A stretch of DNA of 64,000 nucleotides from Morella rubra (taxonomy: Eukaryota; Streptophyta; Magnoliopsida; Fagales; Myricaceae). Location of the stretch: contig CM025855.1 in the NCBI GenBank assembly GCA_003952965.2, forward strand, positions 27,910,907-27,974,906. The letters run 5' to 3'. The position numbers were made by a program, and so were the translations under genes. The stretch's first letter is position 1. The number at the start of each line of letters is the position of its first letter. Below are positions 11,405-22,135 of the stretch, piece by piece. Under the pieces are notes generated by a model, which was not told the DNA's origin, searched no databases, and saw only the letters and a list, made by a program, of their open reading frames with translations.

Positions 11405-12410
11405 AGTTCTTTATCCTTTCAGCTATGCCATTCAACTGAGGAGTTTTCGGAGTAGTCTTTTGATGCCGAATTCCCTGTTGTCTGCAATACTCATCAAAAG
11501 GACCAGAATACTCTCCCCCGTTATCTGTACGGATGCACTTCAGCTTTTTCCCAGTCTGTCTCTCAACTAGGGCTTGAAATTGTTTGAACACAGCTAACAC
11601 TTGATCTTTTGTCTTCAAGAAATATACCAATAACTTTCTTGAATGATCATCTATGAAGGTTACAAAATAGCTCGAGTCACAAAGTGTTTTCGTCTTCATA
11701 GGCCCACATACATCTGAATGCACCAAATCCAGTATCTTTGTCTTTCTCAAATGAGAGGAATTCTTGAAGGAGACTCTGTTCTGCTTCCCTGACAAACAAT
11801 GACTGCACCTTTTCAGATGTGTACTTTTCAACCCTGATAGTAGACTTTTCTTTCCCAGTACGGCTAATCCTTTCTCACTCATGTGAGCAAGCCTCTTGTG
11901 CCATAGTTCTACTGTACCACCTACTTCCATCGCATTAACAAGGTCGTTGAAGATCTTTGCCTGCATAATGTACAATGCAGAGAGCTTCTTACCTCGAGCC
12001 ACAACCATAGCACCCTTAGTAAGCTTCCACTGGCCATCATTGAAAGTGCTACAATACCCATCATCATCAAGTTGACCTGCAGAAATCAAGTTCAAACGAA
12101 TGTCAGGAATATGTTTCACATTTCTGAGAACCAATCTCGTGCCATTATTCGTCTCCAGATACACATCTCCAATGCCAATGACTTTAACCAAGCCATCATT
12201 GCCCATCTTTACAGTTCCATAATCACCAGATCTATAGGATGTAAAGAAATCCTTTCGAGATGTAGCATGAATGGAGGCACCACTATCAATCACCCAACTG
12301 GTCTCATGGCATGCAACATTTATCATCTCATCTTCATAAATAATGAGGAAGTCTGCAGGAGTGGTGGTAGCAACTCTATCATCACCATCTTTGTCAGTCT
12401 CGTTCTTCAT
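11397..12410 (-). pseudogene. Copia protease, gag-pre-integrase and integrase core
   Basis: The 337-codon frame has the aspartic protease motif WVIDSGASIHAT at about residues 39-50. It continues with the zinc-binding pre-integrase region LWHKRLAHMS with CSHC near residues 169-209, and the integrase catalytic residues in LVHSDVCGPM, CIRTDNGGEYSG and NGIAER (D, D, E). It ends shortly after the catalytic glutamate through a two-base loss. The first methionine is internal to the polyprotein and not a real start. Confidence 0.9.
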
Positions 12411-13170
12411 TCATTTCCTTTCTCATTCTTGTACTCCTTTTTCAATTGCCTGCAATATTTCTGATGTGTCCCTTTTTCCCGCAATGATAGCACTCGACAT
12501 TAGAGAACCTGTTGGACTTGCTTCTGCCTTTATCTCTGTTCTTCGGACCTCTGCTCTTGCTTCTCCCCCTCTTTTCTGTAACCAAGACTTCTGACTGTGA
12601 AGAGGATCCCTGTGATTTTCTTCTCATCTCTTCGTTTAACAGACAACTCTTGGTCATATCCATTGTAATTACACCATCTGGAGCAGAGTTGGACAAAGAA
12701 GTTCTGAGCGTCTCCCACGAGTCCGGTAATGAACCAAGCAACCATAACCCCTGTATCTCATCATCAAACTTAATACCCATTCCAGCTAACTGATTAATAA
12801 TTCTTGGAATGTATTCAAGTGATCAGATAAGGGAGTCCCATCCTGGTATCTCAAAGCCATCATCTGCTTAATTAGAAACATCTTATTATTTCCAGTTTTT
12901 CTAGCATATAACTGTTCAAGCTTACTCCACAGAGTACGTGCATGTGTCTCCCACTAATATGGTTCAAAACATTGTCATCTACCCACTGCCTGATATACCC
13001 ACACACCTGTCGATGTAACAAAGTCCATTCTGCATCGGACTTGTTAGCCGGTTTTTCAGTAGCACCGGTAGATAATAATCTTTTACATAAAGAAGATCTT
13101 CCATTTTTCCCTTCCATATGTGATAATTTGAACCATTTAGGTTAACCATTCTACTCACATTTGCTTCCAT
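12411..13170 (-). pseudogene. Copia gag with CCHC zinc knuckle, frameshifted
   Basis: The gag starts at 13170 with [20 protein letters not shown], the usual Copia gag opening. It continues in pieces through [18 protein letters not shown] and LWLLGSLPDSWETLRTSLSN to a zinc knuckle, CYHCGKKGHIR, at about 12475-12510. Small losses near 13060, 12950, 12800 and 12457 break the frame. The last one cuts the knuckle before its final cysteine. Gag would form the virus-like particle and bind the RNA; here it cannot be made whole. Confidence 0.85.
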
Positions 13171-13205
13171 AACTCAAATTGTCAACCAAACAACTTGGCA
13201 ACCTA

Positions 13206-13217
13206 GCTCTGATACCA
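13206..13217 (-). promoter_or_regulatory. Primer binding site for initiator tRNA-Met
   Basis: The minus strand reads TGGTATCAGAGC three bases inside the 5' LTR. This is complementary to the 3' end of plant initiator tRNA-Met, the usual primer of Copia elements. The same site occurs at 18746-18757 in the duplicated element. Confidence 0.95.
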
Positions 13218-13220
13218 CTT

Positions 13221-13867
13221 TGTTGAGAGAAATATCGACAAACAAACAGCGGAATAAATCTTCTCTCTAGATGAAAGCAAATAGAGCGTAATCTCAACAA
13301 TTATACGTACTGAAAAATAATCAATCACACCAAGCAAGAACAACACAAGCAATTTTTACGTGGAAAACTTCCCCGTGTGAGGAAGAAAAAACCACGGGAC
13401 CTAGTCCAGTCAAATCTCCACTATAAACCAAATAATGGGTACACAAAGTCTTCTCTAGTCACAACTAGAGGCTACAACTCAGATCTTCAAGATGATATCA
13501 ATCTTGGCAAATACTACGGAAAAACAACGTAGAGAAAATACCAACAATCCGAGGTTACTGTTTACGTGTACGAACAACTGTTACCGAGCTCAAAATCTGA
13601 TCTTCACCGTTCAGATGATAGCCCCTTGTGTCGTGAACGTCTCCTCCAAATTTCAGCTCGATCGGACCACAGACGAAGCGGGATCTAGCCTTTGATGAAA
13701 CCTGGGCGTGAAAGAGAAAAACTGCCTCTTTCTTTTCTTTCTCTTCTTTTAATCCGTACGTCTTAAAGAATTCTCCTTAGGGTTATGAGTTAAAACCCTA
13801 ATGGGCTTTGGGCCTTATTAAAGACCCCCATTGGGCTTTCCTCCACATAGAAGGAATAAACCCAACA
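13221..13867 (-). repeat. Copia LTR (5' LTR of the element)
   Basis: The 647-bp repeat runs from TGTTGAGAGAAATATC to CCCAACA on the plus strand. It is almost identical to 18761-19407 (about five differences seen by eye) and a little more distant from 8550-9192. That order of similarity shows the LTR was copied by the segmental duplication after the element had inserted. Confidence 0.95.
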
Positions 13868-13872
13868 AAAGG
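13868..13872. repeat. Target-site duplication AAAGG, right copy
   Basis: The five bases after the right LTR equal those before the left LTR (8545-8549). The hydrolase sequence continues from here with GTCTGAGAAAGC. Confidence 0.95.
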
Positions 13873-14896
13873 GTCTGAGAAAGCTGGGGGTGGAGAGGTG
13901 CACCTTGGTCGGGTTGAGCTATGGAGGGATGGTTGGGTTCAAGATGGCTGAGATGTACCCGAACTTGGTCGAGTCCATGGTTGTGACTTGCTCTGTCATG
14001 GCCTTGACGGAGTCCATCAGTGGTGCGGGACTTGAGAGAATCGGGTTGAATTCCTGGCCAGAGTTTTTGCTCCCGGACTCGATCAAGGGGATCAAAGTGT
14101 TTTTTGAGATTGCTACCTACAAGTTGCCCTGGATTCCACATTTCATTTACAAACACTATTTGGAGGTACGCGTTGCTTTCCATATCAAGACCGTTGAGGT
14201 CCTATTCCTACTGTCAAAAAATACGATTACTCACACGATGAATTCTACTGGTTCCATGACCACTGGCAGGCAATGTTTGACTACCAGAGGGAAAAGGCAG
14301 AACTACTCAAGGCTTTGGTCATTGATGACAAGAACTTCAACCCAGCTCATTATCCATAGGTTTGCTAGCAAGCCATCTCGATAAGGGTCTAGTTTGCACG
14401 AGAAAAAAAAGAAAAAAGAAAAAAAGGAAGAAGAAGAAGAAGATGAAGGAAAAAGAAACACTGAAGTACAGATATATACACACACACACAAAACTTAAGA
14501 CATTTCTTATACAGACTGATGTACATTGTTTGCAGCGGGTATATCTACTGTGGGGAGAAAGTGACATCATTTTCACCAAGGACGTTGCCAATAACTTGAA
14601 GAGGCAGGCTTCCTATGCTTTTTCTCCCTAGATTATCAAACTGAATACAAATAGTACTCGGTCCATCTGATTGCACGCTGATATAATTAAATGTGCACTA
14701 ATTAGTTTGTTTTTTGAAAATCATTTAATACTAATTGGACTTTGACTACGATCACAGGCAATTGGGAGACAGAGCGACGCTGGTATGCATAAAGAAAACA
14801 GGTCACCTCCCTCAAATTGAACGACCATTCGTTTGCAACCGACGTCTAAAAGAAATTCTCGTAACTCTATGGGAAGACGAGCAACCAAAAAAGTGA
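13868..14896 (+). pseudogene. Alpha/beta-hydrolase pseudogene, copy B, 3' half
   Basis: This completes copy B after the Copia insertion. Exon 1 resumes to 14165, followed by exon 2 (14270-14359), exon 3 (14536-14603) and exon 4 (14758-14896, stop TGA). The nucleophile elbow GLSYGGM, the acid motif LLWGESDIIF and the histidine in TGHLPQIERP are kept. Two further lesions are visible. The last codon of exon 2 is TAG where copies A and D have CAG, and the donor after exon 3 is GC (AGGCAGGC) where A and D have GT. The intron before exon 3 contains an AAG/AAAAAG-rich tract (about 14400-14450) absent from copy A. Confidence 0.88.
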
Positions 14897-15455
14897 AGTT
14901 TATATTTCTTTAGCTTGTGACCCCAATCATTAGGAGGTAACAAGTATATAGTATTTTTTTTTTCTTCTAATATTGGGAATTGAGATATAATTGATGACGG
15001 TTTCGATTTTGTGTGCATACAAACTTAATGTAGTATCTTTGTATTGAAAATGATATCCGGCCGGGATACCGTGTTTGTTCAAAGCTGCATGCTTACAAAA
15101 TCTTGTTACTTTCCATAGTACACTTGCTTAAAAAAACAGAAGGAAAATTCAATTTTTGGTAACTAAGTTTTGACCTATTTTACGAATTAGTCACTAGGAA
15201 AAAAATTTAGAAATTTTAATTGTTGAGTTTATGGTCATGTAAATTTTTAGTCAGTTGACCATTACTTTGTTAATGGGAGCCATGTCCATGCCAGCGTTGC
15301 CCTGTCACCCATCATTTTTCCATGTCACTTCCCCTTAGCCTAAAACTCTTCAAAACGACAACTGTTGCACAGTATTCCTAATGTCCAAATCGCACTTTTT
15401 ACTATTCCAAAAACTAACACTCTAACATATACTTGACGCTCCTCTCTTCTCCACA
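14897..15455. other. 3' flank of copy B, non-coding
   Basis: The flank is shared with 20436-21009. It includes TTTCGATTTTGTGTGCATAC (about 15001) followed by CCGGCCGGGATACCG, which copies A and D lack. From about 15240 on, the two units begin to differ by many small gaps. No gene was seen. Confidence 0.7.
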
Positions 15456-16838
15456 CACTACAAAAAAACAGGCTTATAAAACGCTGCTATCAAACCTATA
15501 GCAGCGTTTTTTTAGCGCGGTCGCGACATAAATAGGTTTTAGCGATCGAGACCGTTGATGAAAATCTTGACTTATAGCGGCGGTCATAGAGACCCAAAAC
15601 ACATTTTTGCAACGTTTTAGAAAACACCGCTATAGACCTATCGTTTTTTTTTTAAGAAAAATGTAGCAACATATATTTATAAAAACATCTTCATTTTTAA
15701 TTTGTAATACAAATTTATTTTAATAACCATAATTCATTGATGTAAAAACCTAAGAACAAGGATAATAAAGCAAATATAATTAATCATTGATTAAATAATC
15801 AAGTCTTACAAGTTTTTACACAAGAGTCAAGTTTCTAACATAAAATAAAAATAAGTTTAATCCTAGCATTAGCAAAAGAGCTCAGTAAACCATTAGCACC
15901 AACACTATCTTCACCAAGTGGTAACTTTGCATTGAAAAACGGGATAAGAAAAAATGTACAATATGGAACAGATGCACAGAGAGAGATATAGAATAATAGA
16001 CATTTTAGAGGCACTCCAAAATTCAGAGACAAGCCACCCTGGGTTGTCCTCTACAGCCTAGAACACCACCTCCTACATCTACAAAACTTCTTGGAATTGT
16101 GAAAGAAAGATTGACGAACAAGGAGGCAGCCCCTGAAAAAGAAACAAATGGCTTCTCTGGAATAAGCTAAAACTACAGAGAAGATACACAACCAAAGGCA
16201 GAAAAATGAAACCACTAAACAACATAATTCCCTCACTATTTAGCACATGCTGCCTCAATATGATATCCAGCACTCTTAGGGCTTCTTGGGACTCCGACTC
16301 CTGTCACTTTCATTTGGACTTCCATCGCCATCAGGGCTAAGTTTCCATGATTTCTACGGAGAACAGAAGCTTTCTAGGACGGCCGTATCGATCTAAGAGT
16401 GCAACAGTAAACTCAAGCTTTTTGTGGGGAAGTGGGTAACAGGACTTTGAAATATGTGTGATGAAGAGTACTAACAATATATCCTCCATACAAAGAGAAA
16501 ATAAAATAATTCAAAAGAAAGAACCGAAAAATGACAACACAAACAGTAACTAAAATTACAAAAAATGGAGAGATGAATACCCAGAATCAGGTTCATTGAA
16601 CTGCTTTGGTTTCAGAACTTCAAACATAAAATGATGTTTGGTTACCTTTAAAGGCAAATGAATCTCCCTGAATGTCGAACTTGAATAAGAGAAAAGCAAA
16701 ACTAAAGGCAAAAAAAAGCATCGTCCTGATATACAGATATTAAATCTTAACAGTTACCAATTTCCAATCTTTCTAAACCTAAACCAATTGGGAAAAAAAC
16801 TTACCATTAATCGTACTATAATCCCTAAATCTTGGCTA
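15456..16838 (+). mobile_element. CACTA-type transposon, left part only (unit 1)
   Basis: The segment starts CACTACAAAAAAACAGG and carries GC-rich sub-terminal repeats of the TAGCAGCG type, both typical of CACTA (En/Spm) elements. It matches 21010-22592 but lacks many short blocks (3 to 20 bp) present there, several of them palindromic. It stops at 16838, well before the right end found in unit 2. It is a truncated, non-autonomous remnant. Confidence 0.82.
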
Positions 16839-16964
16839 TCAACCTCAGGTTTCGATTTTGTGTGCATACAAGACTTAGATTTCGTAGTCTGGAGCCTTTG
16901 TTCCATTGAAAATGATGATCCGGCCGGGATACCGTGTTTGTTCAAAGCTCTTGCAAATGCATTA
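16839..16964. other. Composite junction between duplication units
   Basis: Between the broken CACTA and the Copia body lies a fragment of about 100 bp (16849-16949). It resembles the hydrolase 3' flank at 15000-15094: both contain TTTCGATTTTGTGTGCATAC and CCGGCCGGGATACCGTGTTT. About 15 bp of sequence without a source in the window (16950-16964) follow before Copia begins. Confidence 0.75.
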
Positions 16965-16977
16965 CGACTGATTCTTA

Positions 16978-17793
16978 TGCCAAGAATTTTCTTCGCTGGT
17001 CCCAAGTCTTTCATGGCAAAGGACTTATCCAACTGCTTCTTCAGTTTGTCAATCCTTAAAGCATTCCTGCCAACAATCAACATGTCATCCACATAAAGCA
17101 GTAAAATGATAAAATCATCATCAGCGAATTTTTGAACAAATACACAGTGATCAGAAGTTGTCTTCTTGTAGCCTTGCTCTACCATAACAGACTCAAACTT
17201 CTTATACCACTGTCTCGGTGCTTGCTTCAGCCATATAGACTTTTCTTCAGCTTGCACACGTAATCCTCTTTACCTTTTACTCTGAAACCCTCTGGTTGCT
17301 CCATATAAATCTCTTCCTCCAAATCACCATGAAGGAAGGCAGTTTTCACATCCATCTGCTCAACTTCTAAGTCAAGAGTAGCTGTTAGGCCAAGAACAGT
17401 ACGAATTGATGACATCTTTACAACTGGAGAGAAGATCTCATCAAAGTCAATACCTCTTCTCTGATCGAAACCTTTGACAACCAATCTAGCCTTGTACCGT
17501 GGCCGTGAAGTGAACTCACTTTGCTTCACCTTGTAAATCCACTTGTTCTTCAAAGCTCTTTTACCTTTAGGTAGTTTCACCAACTCAAAGGTGTGGTTAT
17601 CGTATAGTGACTGCATCTCTTCTTGCATGGCCTCAACCCAGTCTGTCTTATGTTCATCTTCCATAACTTCTGCAAAACACTCGGGCTCTCCCCCGTCAGT
17701 CAATAACACATACTGTTCTGCAGAATATCTAGTGGAAGGATGTCGGTCTCTGGTAGACCTCCTGGATGGAACCTCTGGTGGAATCTCTGGCAC
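16978..17793 (-). pseudogene. Copia reverse transcriptase fragment (duplicate)
   Basis: Frames from 17793 and 17257 together cover the linker and reverse transcriptase up to the YVDD motif and LGPAKKILGIRISR. There the duplication boundary cuts in and fuses the frame to unrelated sequence. This copy keeps bases lost in the first element (for example the link ATFLHGDLEEEIYMEQP is readable here), but has its own one-base loss near 17231. Confidence 0.88.
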
Positions 17794-17795
17794 TG

Positions 17796-18372
17796 TTAAC
17801 TGCTCATCAGTCTGAACATCTGCTTGAACTTGTAAGGGAACACCACCTCACTTGTACCATGGTGGTTATGCTGAATATCATTATCAACCTGAGTTGGCAA
17901 ATTCTTCAATCCATCATTCTGAGACATAGATTTCTCTGCTTTCTGAATATCCTGAATTGTCTGTTCTTCTACGAACACGGCATCTCTGCTTCTCAAAACT
18001 TTCTTCTCAACTGGATCATAAAATCTGTATCCAAACTCATCTTGACCGTACCCAAGGAATATGCACTGTCGTGTCTTCACATCAAGTTTGGACCTTTCAT
18101 CTTTGGGAATATGCACAAATGCTAGACACCCAAATACACGTAAATGATCGTAGGAAACATCTTTACCTGTCCAAACTCGGTCTGGTACATCGAACTGTAG
18201 AGGAACACAAGGTGTAAGATTCAACACATGAACAACTGTGCTCAACGCCTCACCCCAAAAGGATCTTGACAAATTTGCTTGTGAAAGCAAACATCTCACT
18301 CTTTCAACCAAAGTTCTGTTTATCCTTTCAGCTATGCCATTCAACTGAGGAGTTTTCGGAGTAGTCTTTTGA
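17796..18372 (-). pseudogene. Copia integrase C-terminal fragment (duplicate)
   Basis: The frame runs from TTPKTPQLNGIAERINRT through the integrase C-terminal region to FVEEQTIQDIQKAEKSM. The upstream part of integrase is missing through the internal deletion at about 18372. A 13-bp block present in the first element near 10993 is absent near 17909 and alters the end of this frame. Confidence 0.85.
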
Positions 18373-18710
18373 AGTCCCATGGTATCTTAAAGCCATCATC
18401 TGCTTAATTAGAAACATCTTATTATTTCCAGTTTTTCTAGCATATAACTGTTCAAGCTTACTCCACAAAGTACGTGCATGTGTCTCCCCACTAATATGGT
18501 TCAAAACATTGTCATCTACCCACTGCCTGATATACCCACACACCTGTCGATGTAACAAAGTCCATTCTGCATCGGACTTGTTAGCCGGTTTTTCAGTAGC
18601 AAACACCGTAGATAATAATCTTTTACATAAAGAAGATCTTCCATTTTTTCCTTCCATATGTGATAATTTGAACCATTTAGGTTAACCATTCTACTCACAT
18701 TTGCTTCCAT
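18373..18710 (-). pseudogene. Copia gag N-terminal fragment (duplicate)
   Basis: Two overlapping frames give the gag start ([20 protein letters not shown]) and the following part through ARTLWSKLEQLYARKTGNNK to a KQMMALRYHG motif. They are separated by a frame break near 18605. The zinc knuckle is lost in the internal deletion. Confidence 0.85.
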
Positions 18711-18745
18711 AACTCAAATTGTCAACCAAACAACTTGGCAACCTA

Positions 18746-18757
18746 GCTCTGATACCA
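18746..18757 (-). promoter_or_regulatory. Primer binding site (duplicate Copia)
   Basis: TGGTATCAGAGC on the minus strand, three bases inside the LTR, as in the first element. Confidence 0.93.
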
Positions 18758-18760
18758 CTT

Positions 18761-19407
18761 TGTTGAGAGAAATATCGACAAACAAACAGCGGAATAATCT
18801 TCTCTCTAGATGAAAGCAAATAGAGCGTAATCTCAACAATTATACGTACTGAAGAATAATCAATCACACCAAGCAAGAACAACACAAGCAATTTTTACGT
18901 GGAAAACTTCCCCGGTGTGAGGAAGAAAAAACCACGGGACCTAGTCCAGTCAAATCTCCACTATAAACCAAATAATGGGTACACAAAGTCTTCTCTAGTC
19001 ACAACTAGAGGCTACAACTCAGATCTTCAAGATGATATCAATTTTGGCAAATACTACGGAAAAACAACGTAGAGAAAATACCAACAATCCGAGGTTACTG
19101 TTTACGTGTACGAACAACTGTTACCGAGCTCAAAATCTGATCTTCACCGTTCAGATTATAGCCCCTTGTGTCGTGAACGTCTCCTCCAAATTTCAGCTCG
19201 ATCGGACCACAGACGAAGCGGGATCTAGCCTTTGATGAAACCTGGGCGTGAAAGAGAAAAACTGCCTCTTTCTTTTCTTTCTCTTCTTTTAATCCGTACG
19301 TCTTAAAGAATTCTCCTTAGGGTTATGAGTTAAAACCCTAATGGGCTTTGGGCCTTATTAAAGACCCCCATTGGGCTTTCCTCCACATAGAAGGAATAAA
19401 CCCAACA
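18761..19407 (-). repeat. Copia LTR (duplicate)
   Basis: This is the same length as 13221-13867 and nearly identical to it. It ends CCCAACA followed by AAAGG and the hydrolase sequence, at exactly the same junction. Confidence 0.95.
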
Positions 19408-20435
19408 AAAGGGTCTGAGAAAGCTGGGGGTGGAGAGGTGCACCTTGGTCGGGTTGAGCTATGGAGGGATGGTTGGGTTCAAGATGGCTGAGATGTACCC
19501 GAACTTGGTCGAGTCCATGGTTGTGACTTGCTCTGTCATGGCCTTGACGGAGTCCATCAGTGGTGCGGGACTTGAGAGAATCGGGTTGAATTCCTGGCCA
19601 GAGTTTTTGCTCCCGGACTCGATCAAGGGGATCAAAGTGTTTTTTGAGATTGCTACCTACAAGTTGCCCTGGATTCCACATTTCATTTACAAACACTATT
19701 TGGAGGTACGCGTTGCTTTCCATATCAAGACCGTTGAGGTCCTATTCCTACTGTCAAAAAATACGATTACTCACACGATGAATTCTACTGGTTCCATGAC
19801 CACTGGCAGGCAATGTTTGACTACCAGAGGGAAAAGGCAGAACTACTCAAGGCTTTGGTCATTGATGACAAGAACTTCAACCCAGCTCATTATCCATAGG
19901 TTTGCTAGCAAGCCATCTCGATAAGGGTCTAGTTTGCACGAGAAAAAAAAGAAAAAAGAAAAAAGGAAGAAGAAGAAGAAGATGAAGGAAAAAGAAACAC
20001 TGAAGTACAGATATATACACACACACACAAAACTTAAGACATTTCTTATACAGACTGATGTACATTGTTTGCAGCGGGTATATCTACTGTGGGGAGAAAG
20101 TGACATCATTTTCACCAAGGACGTTGCCAATAACTTGAAGAGGCAGGCTTCCTATGCTTTTTCTCCCTAGATTATCAAACTGAATACAAATAGTACTCGG
20201 TCCATCTGATTGCACGCTGATATAATTAAATGTGCACTAATTAGTTTGTTTTTTGAAAATCATTTAATACTAATTGGACTTTGACTACGATCACAGGCAA
20301 TTGGGAGACAGAGCGACGCTGGTATGCATAAAGAAAACAGGTCACCTCCCTCAAATTGAACGACCATTCGTTTGCAACCGACGTCTAAAAGAAATTCTCG
20401 TAACTCTATGGGAAGACGAGCAACCAAAAAAGTGA
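19408..20435 (+). pseudogene. Alpha/beta-hydrolase pseudogene, copy C (3' half only)
   Basis: This duplicate of the 3' half of copy B has no 5' half, because the duplication boundary lies inside the Copia body. Exons are the end of exon 1 (to 19705), exon 2 (19810-19899), exon 3 (20075-20142) and exon 4 (20297-20435). It shares with copy B the TAG at the end of exon 2 and the GC donor after exon 3, so these lesions predate the duplication. It keeps GLSYGGM and TGHLPQIERP. It cannot be expressed as a hydrolase. Confidence 0.9.
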
Positions 20436-21009
20436 AGTTTATATTTCTTTAGCTTGTGACCCCAATCATTAGGAGGTAACAAGTATATAGTATTTTTTTT
20501 TTCTTCTAATATTGGGAATTGAGATATAATTGATGACGGTTTCGATTTTGTGTGCATACAAACTTAATGTAGTATCTTTGTATTGAAAATGATATCCGGC
20601 CGGGATACCGTGTTTGTTCAAAGCTGCATGCTTACAAAATCTTGTTACTTTCCATAGTACACTTGCTTAAAAAAACAGAAGGAAAATTCAATTTTTGGTA
20701 ACTAAGTTTTGACCTATTTTACGAATTAGTCACTAGGAAAAAAATTTAGAAATTTTAATTGTTGAGTTTATGGTCATGTAAATTTTTAGTCCTTTTGTCA
20801 GTTGACCATTACTTTGTCTAATGGGAGCCATGTCCATGTCAACAGCGTTGCCCTGTCACCCATCATTTTTCCATGTCACTTCCCCTTAGCCTAAAACTCT
20901 TCAAAACGACAACTGTTGCCACAGTATTCCTAATGTCCAAATCGCACTGTTTTACTATTCCAAAAACTAACACTCTAACATATACTTGACGCTCCTCTCT
21001 TCTCGCACA
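20436..21009. other. 3' flank of copy C, non-coding
   Basis: The flank matches 14897-15455 up to small gaps. Positions 21007-21009 (ACA) are the left target duplication of the CACTA element. Confidence 0.75.
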
Positions 21010-21655
21010 CACTACAAAAAAACAGGCTTATAAAACGCTGCTATAGGCCAAAAAGACCTATAGCAGCGTTTTTTTAGCAGCGGTCGCGACCGCTGTTATA
21101 TGTCCGTCAGGATAGGTTTTAGCGATGATTTTCGAGACCGTTGATGAAAAATCTTGACTTATAGCGGCTGTCACAACCGCCGCTAAAGACCCAAAACACA
21201 TTTTTGAATTTTTTTAGCAACGTTTTAGAAAACGCCGCTATAGACCTATCGTTTTTTTTTTAAGAAAAAAGTAGTAACAGCTATATTTATAAAACACCTG
21301 CATTTTTAATTTGTAATACAAATTTATTTTAATAACCATAATTCATTGATGTAAAAACCTAAGAACAAGGATAATAAAAGCAAATATAATTAATCATTTA
21401 TTAAATAACCAAGTCTTACAAGTCTTTTAACACAAGAGTGTATACAAGTTTCTAACATAAAATAAAAATAAGTTTAATCCTAGCATTAGCAAAAGCAGCT
21501 CAGTAAACCATTAGCACCAACACTATCTTCACCAAGTGGTAACTTTGCCATTGAAAAACGGGATAAGAAAAAATGTACAATATGACAATAACTTGAACAG
21601 ATGCAACAGAGAGAGATATAGAATACATAGAGGCATTTTAGAGGCACTCCAAAAT

Positions 21656-22135
21656 TCAGAGACAAGCCACCCTGGGTTGTCCTCTACAGCCTAGAACACC
21701 ACCTCCTACATCTACAAAACTTCTTGGATCATTGTGAAAGAAAGATTGACGAACAAGGAGGCAGCCCCTGAAAAAGAAACAAATGGCTTTAGACAATCTG
21801 GAATAAGCTAAAACTACAGAGAAGATACACAACCAAAGGCAGAAAAATGAAACCACTAAACAACATAATTCCCTCACTATTTAGCAGCATGCTGCCTCAA
21901 TATGATATCCAGCACTCTTAGGGCTTCTTGGGAATTCTCCGACTCCTGTCACTTTCATTTGGACTTCCATCGCCATCAGGGCTATAGTTTCCATGATTTC
22001 TACGGAGAACAGAAGCTTTCTAGGACGGCCGTATCGATCTAAGAGTGCAACAGTAAACTCAAGCTTTTTGTGGGGAAGTGGGTAACAGGACTTTGAAATA
22101 TGTGTGATGAAGAGTACTAACAATATATCCTCCAT
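21656..22135 (-). other. Possible captured exons inside the CACTA element
   Basis: The minus strand has an 84-codon frame (22135-21881) containing LEFTVALLDRYGRPRKLLFS, followed by a short overlapping frame to 21656. The first reads like a natural protein segment and the region is kept in unit 1. I do not recognise the family. It could be a gene fragment carried by the transposon, or chance. No transposase motif is visible. Confidence 0.35.

Larger units (their letters stand above)
8550..13867 (-). mobile_element. Copia LTR retrotransposon inserted in hydrolase copy B
   Basis: This is a complete 5.3-kb element lying on the minus strand, with two LTRs (643 and 647 bp) starting and ending TG/CA, a polypurine tract, a primer binding site for initiator tRNA-Met and a 5-bp target duplication. 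The coding order gag, protease, integrase, reverse transcriptase, RNase H is that of Copia (Pseudoviridae-type) elements, and the proteins resemble the Tnt1-94 group. The two LTRs differ by roughly a dozen to fifteen small changes. The reading frame is broken in several places, so the element is no longer autonomous. It interrupts exon 1 of an alpha/beta-hydrolase gene in the antisense direction. Confidence 0.95.
13221..16838. repeat. Tandem segmental duplication, unit 1
   Basis: This segment reappears at 18761-22592 with an offset of 5540 bp. Both units hold the Copia LTR, the LTR/hydrolase junction at the same base, hydrolase exons, the 3' flank and the left part of the CACTA element. The shared LTR/gene junction proves that one insertion was duplicated rather than two separate insertions. 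The duplicated block also reaches left into the Copia body (10049-11463 and 12834-13220 correspond to 16964-18760). Confidence 0.93.
16964..19407 (-). mobile_element. Truncated duplicate of the Copia element
   Basis: This is the duplicated right part of the 8550-13867 element. It starts inside reverse transcriptase (counterpart of 10049), lacks the left LTR and RNase H, and has an internal deletion of about 1.37 kb. The deletion joins the counterparts of 11463 and 12834 at about 18372, with AGTCCCAT at the join, and removes protease and the integrase core. The 5' LTR, primer binding site and start of gag remain. It cannot move on its own. Confidence 0.92.

Noticed and set aside
9133..12793. 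Plus-strand frames of 70-130 codons across the Copia element (for example 12072-12464, 10627-10899, 11050-11310).
   Set aside because: They are antisense to the clear minus-strand gag-pol frames and have no motifs of their own.
14303..14631. Lys-rich and Phe/Ser-rich frames around 14400-14460 and the same around 19940.
   Set aside because: They come from an A/AAG-rich intron tract of the hydrolase pseudogenes, and both strands give low-complexity translations.
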